Shown here piece by piece: positions 61,571-64,000 of a stretch of 64,000 bases of DNA. This DNA comes from Olleya marilimosa CAM030 (lineage in GTDB: Bacteria > Bacteroidota > Bacteroidia > Flavobacteriales > Flavobacteriaceae), in the NCBI RefSeq assembly GCF_000518485.1, contig NZ_JADR01000001.1, positions 496,001-560,000 of the forward strand. Reading direction: 5' to 3'. The translations under genes and the position numbers were made by a program. The first letter of the stretch is position 1, and every line of letters starts with the position of its first letter. A model generated the notes under the pieces. That model was not told the DNA's origin. It did not search any database and worked only from the letters and a program-made list of their open reading frames with translations.

Positions 61571-61601
61571 TTGTATAACACCTTTTTTGGCTTTATTTTT
61601 G
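61571..61601 (+). promoter_or_regulatory. Bacteroidota-type promoter of the ferredoxin gene
   Basis: TTG (61571-61573), 20-base spacer, TATTTTTG (61594-61601), 41 bases before the ATG. Confidence 0.7.
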
Positions 61602-61642
61602 CGCTACAAAGTTAAGTAAACAAAAAAGATTAAAAATACGCT

Positions 61643-61996
61643 ATGGCAATTATTATAACAGACGAATGTATTAACTGTGGAGCTTGTGAACCAGAATGTC
61701 CTAATACAGCTATTTATGAAGGTGCTGATGATTGGAGATATAAGGATGGAACAAGCTTAAACGGTAAGTTAGTATTAACTGATGGGAAGGAAGTTGATGC
61801 AGACGAAGCACAAGAGCCTATTAGTGATGAAATTTATTACATTGTACCTGATAAGTGTACTGAGTGTGTAGGTTTTCATGAAGAGCCTCAATGTGCAGCA
61901 GTTTGTCCAGTGGATTGTTGTGTACCTGATGATAACCATGTGGAAAGTGAAGAAACTTTATTAGGAAAACAAAAATTTATGCATCCTGATGGATAA
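61643..61996 (+). CDS. Dicluster 4Fe-4S ferredoxin
   Basis: 117 residues with two cluster-binding sets: [12 protein letters not shown] and, later, [21 protein letters not shown], in which the spacing between the second and third Cys is longer, as in bacterial 2[4Fe-4S] ferredoxins with an insertion. The stretch between them is acidic and family-specific. It carries electrons in the cytoplasm; the redox partner is unknown. It is divergent from the acyl-CoA reductase gene and has its own promoter and terminator. Confidence 0.93.
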   Translation: MAIIITDECINCGACEPECPNTAIYEGADDWRYKDGTSLNGKLVLTDGKEVDADEAQEPISDEIYYIVPDKCTECVGFHEEPQCAAVCPVDCCVPDDNHVESEETLLGKQKFMHPDG

Positions 61997-62033
61997 TATC
62001 TATTAGAGATACTTACCTGATATAAACTAAATT

Positions 62034-62057
62034 AAACCTAAGCAATGTCTTAGGTTT
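62034..62057. terminator. Terminator after the ferredoxin gene
   Basis: AAACCTAAG and CTTAGGTTT form a 9-bp stem with a 6-base loop, followed by a long T run before the convergent methyltransferase gene. Confidence 0.85.
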
Positions 62058-62069
62058 TTTTTTTTGTTT

Positions 62070-62813
62070 TTATGCTATTTTTTGAGCAACTACAGCATAA
62101 CAATCAAACATATATGCTGGCTTATCAATAAACTCTAAAACCTTAAAATTATTAAGGTGTAGTAGAAGTTCCCACTCATTTTTGGTAAATGCTCTTACTT
62201 CTGATTTATCCTCTGCTATTAGTATTTTTTTGTTTTGTTTAATTTGAAAGTATTTTGAATGCCAATCAAACATAAAATTGTTTGAGGTATTTGTGTTTAA
62301 ATAACTGTCCCTACTATAATGTTTGTTGTTAAATGACGCAGCATGATATAAGTGTTTACCGCCTTTAATTATTTTAAAAAACCGATTAGCATCTATAAAA
62401 TCAAAACACAATATGCCATTGTTATTTAAGTTTAAATGTGTGGCTTGCAAAGCGTTAGATACATCTTTGTTTGATAGTAAATAACTAGTAGAGCGTCCTG
62501 TAATTATAGTGCAATCTACAGACTTTTCTAGTTTAAAATGCCTCATGTCTCCTTGCATAAAATGACCCTTAGGTAATTTTAAGGATGATAAATTTACCAT
62601 ATCTTGGCTATAGTCTAATCCTTGATAATTAAAGTTGTTGTCTATAAAATGTTTAGCTAAGTTACCTGTTCCAGAGCCTATTTCTAAAACGTTGTTTTTA
62701 GTATATTTTTTAAGTATTGTACTGTAAAACAAATACTCATCTTTATAGTTAATAAAGGTTTGATACATACTATCGTATATTTTTTCAAAACCATTTGAAT
62801 ATAAACTTTGCAT
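62070..62813 (-). CDS. SAM-dependent class I methyltransferase
   Basis: 247 residues. Motif I is VLEIGSGTGNLAKHF, with the acidic strand after it (YQGLDYSQDMVNLS) and GDMRHFKLEKSVDCTIITG for motifs II and III. The fold is that of small-molecule methyltransferases; the substrate is unknown. It is a single gene between the ferredoxin and TonB receptor genes. Confidence 0.87.
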   Translation of the reverse strand: MQSLYSNGFEKIYDSMYQTFINYKDEYLFYSTILKKYTKNNVLEIGSGTGNLAKHFIDNNFNYQGLDYSQDMVNLSSLKLPKGHFMQGDMRHFKLEKSVDCTIITGRSTSYLLSNKDVSNALQATHLNLNNNGILCFDFIDANRFFKIIKGGKHLYHAASFNNKHYSRDSYLNTNTSNNFMFDWHSKYFQIKQNKKILIAEDKSEVRAFTKNEWELLLHLNNFKVLEFIDKPAYMFDCYAVVAQKIA

Positions 62814-62868
62814 AATAAATTAAAGTTTTAGTTAGCTTTATAAACGAATTGCATTAATTTAAAGATAA

Positions 62869-62902
62869 AAAAAATACTGCTCGAAAAGAGCAGCATTTTT
62901 TT
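62869..62902 (-). terminator. Terminator of the right-edge TonB receptor gene
   Basis: CTGCTC and GAGCAG (loop GAAAA), extended by A/T pairs with one mismatch, followed by a T run on the minus strand. Confidence 0.78.
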
Positions 62903-62921
62903 ATTAAAACTATTTTAAATA

Positions 62922-64000
62922 TTAAAACTTATAGTTTAAAGATAAATTAAACATTGTCCCTAATTGACTAAAATGATAACCATCATAAGTCATTTGAGAG
63001 TAACGTTGGTTAAAAGTAATTAAATTAGATTGATTTTGTGTAGCTGCTGGGTCTGCTAATATTGCATCTCCTGCAGTATTTTCAGCTTTAAATTCCCATT
63101 CAGGTAACACATTTAATAAGTTGTTTACGTTTAAAGCAATAGTTAACTTATCTGTTGCGCTATAATTTATTCCAAGATCTGTAACTATTTTTGGTGTAAA
63201 CTCAGTGCGTAAATCATTACTCATACCTTGTTGTTTAAAAGTTGTTTTACCAAAGTATGTGTTGTTTAGAGATAATCCCCATTTGTTAATTTCATAATTT
63301 GCACCTAAAATCCATTTAGTTTGTGGTCTAGAAGTAAAAAATAATGCTTCTTGTGTTGGATTTACAACTGATTGACCTGAGTTAGCAACTAATGGAATGT
63401 CTTTAACAGCTCCATCTCTTTCGTTTTGGATAGTATAGTTTCCTGATAGGTTTAAGTCTAAATCTCCTTCACCTAATTTTATATTTCTTTTACTTAATAC
63501 AACATCAATACCAGATGTTCTAGTATCTATAGCATTTGAGAAAAAACTAACATCGCTTAAATTATTGTTTGTTAGAAGTATATCTAATGGATTGGTAGGA
63601 TCTCCACTTGCTCCAATTTCAGAACCTAAAACTATTCTATCTTTTACAGCTATATTATAATAGTCTAAAGTAAAGCTAATTCCGTTATCAAATTTACCAC
63701 CAAGACCAATTGTAAAGTTGTTAGAAGTTTCTGCGTCTAACTCAGGAATGTCTAGTAATTTAGCTTGAGTCGATACATTATTAATTAAACCTCCAACTTG
63801 AATTCCTTGACCTGGAATAAAGCTATATTGTGCTTTTTGGGTATAAATTTGGTGTAATGTAGGCGCTCTAAAACCAGAAGATATAGAGGCTCTTGTGGAT
63901 ATTTGATCTGTTATTTTGTAACGTGTACTAAATTTGTAAACAAAAGTGTTTCCAAAATCAGAATAATTTTCCGTTCTAACAGTACCACTTAATAAAAAAG
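62922..64000 (-). CDS. TonB-dependent receptor, C-terminal part, cut by window edge
   Basis: Reading from the right edge, the minus-strand frame is open with no stop from 63998 to 62922, at least 358 residues, although the first ATG in this part is only at 63224. Typical barrel phrases occur: SSGFRAPTLHQIYTQ, NTSGIDVVLSKRN-like strands, LNLSGNYTIQNERDG, ALNVNNLLNVLPEWEF and a C-terminal FNLSLNYKF with the final aromatic expected of outer-membrane barrels. It is therefore the C-terminal barrel half of a TonB receptor, not a short gene. Substrate unknown. Confidence 0.88.
   Translation of the reverse strand, partial: FLLSGTVRTENYSDFGNTFVYKFSTRYKITDQISTRASISSGFRAPTLHQIYTQKAQYSFIPGQGIQVGGLINNVSTQAKLLDIPELDAETSNNFTIGLGGKFDNGISFTLDYYNIAVKDRIVLGSEIGASGDPTNPLDILLTNNNLSDVSFFSNAIDTRTSGIDVVLSKRNIKLGEGDLDLNLSGNYTIQNERDGAVKDIPLVANSGQSVVNPTQEALFFTSRPQTKWILGANYEINKWGLSLNNTYFGKTTFKQQGMSNDLRTEFTPKIVTDLGINYSATDKLTIALNVNNLLNVLPEWEFKAENTAGDAILADPAATQNQSNLITFNQRYSQMTYDGYHFSQLGTMFNLSLNYKF

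Noticed and set aside
62922-63224. A complete 100-residue gene
   Set aside because: The frame is open upstream to the window edge with no stop; the ATG at 63224 is internal to a TonB receptor.

Overview
The window looks like chromosomal DNA of a marine-type Flavobacteriaceae (Bacteroidota; roughly the Olleya/Lacinutrix/Psychroserpens neighbourhood, genus not determinable by eye). Reasons: AT-rich, tightly packed genes; promoters of the Bacteroidota type (TTG, about 20 bases, TAnnTTTG); a type IX secretion tail on a secreted protein; three SusC/CirA-like or CarboxypepD-reg TonB-dependent outer-membrane proteins; and lineage-typical families (DUF4834, YfhO, DUF3667, DUF937, DUF6146-like). I see no rRNA, tRNA, CRISPR array, insertion sequence or prophage. 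Once small genes are included, no stretch over 300 bases lacks a gene; the longest gaps (about 240 at 9478-9714, 230 at 45905-46132, 210 at 24222-24430, 205 at 41798-42002) hold leader and promoter sequence only.

Layout. 1-9477: nine same-strand genes forming one apparent operon: coiled-coil protein, small membrane protein, unknown soluble protein, divergent AAA+ ATPase, NudK-like NUDIX hydrolase, membrane protein, unknown soluble protein, and two more membrane proteins. This is the least explained part of the window. 9715-18572: secreted propeller with T9SS tail, histidine-degradation genes hutG and hutI, Crp-family regulator, fumC, an HxlR/VOC divergent pair and a 57-residue membrane protein. 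18722-24221: TonB-type barrel protein, two ArsC-family paralogues (one without its catalytic Cys), prfB with a programmed +1 frameshift, threonine aldolase. 24431-26662: OmpA-family protein with two arrays of the same 23-residue repeat. 26737-34148: YbaB, oligopeptidase B, a cysteine-synthase-like enzyme and an alpha-oxoamine synthase that together suggest sulfonolipid (capnine) synthesis, then a convergent GNAT protein and outer-membrane protein.

34268-39784: DUF4834, YfhO-type membrane protein, glycosyltransferase and flippase (surface glycan assembly). 39864-43052: two related secreted proteins, one with a long Arg/Thr tail, and a DUF3667 protein. 43121-52154: uvrA, an ECF-like sigma factor, nth (lacking the usual Fe-S cysteines), bcp, yebC, a pterin dehydratase, an NAD-dependent epimerase-like protein, glsA and gcvT. 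52295-57506: an apparent metal-related operon (lipoprotein, TonB receptor, His-rich small protein, two lineage-specific proteins). 57607-61996: DUF937, serA, serC, acyl-CoA reductase and a divergent dicluster ferredoxin. 62070-64000: a methyltransferase and the C-terminal part of a third TonB receptor running off the right edge.

Many convergent pairs are separated by strong hairpins that serve one or both strands. Several annotated starts were moved inward from TTG/GTG extensions to the ATG that fits the family's N terminus or signal peptide.
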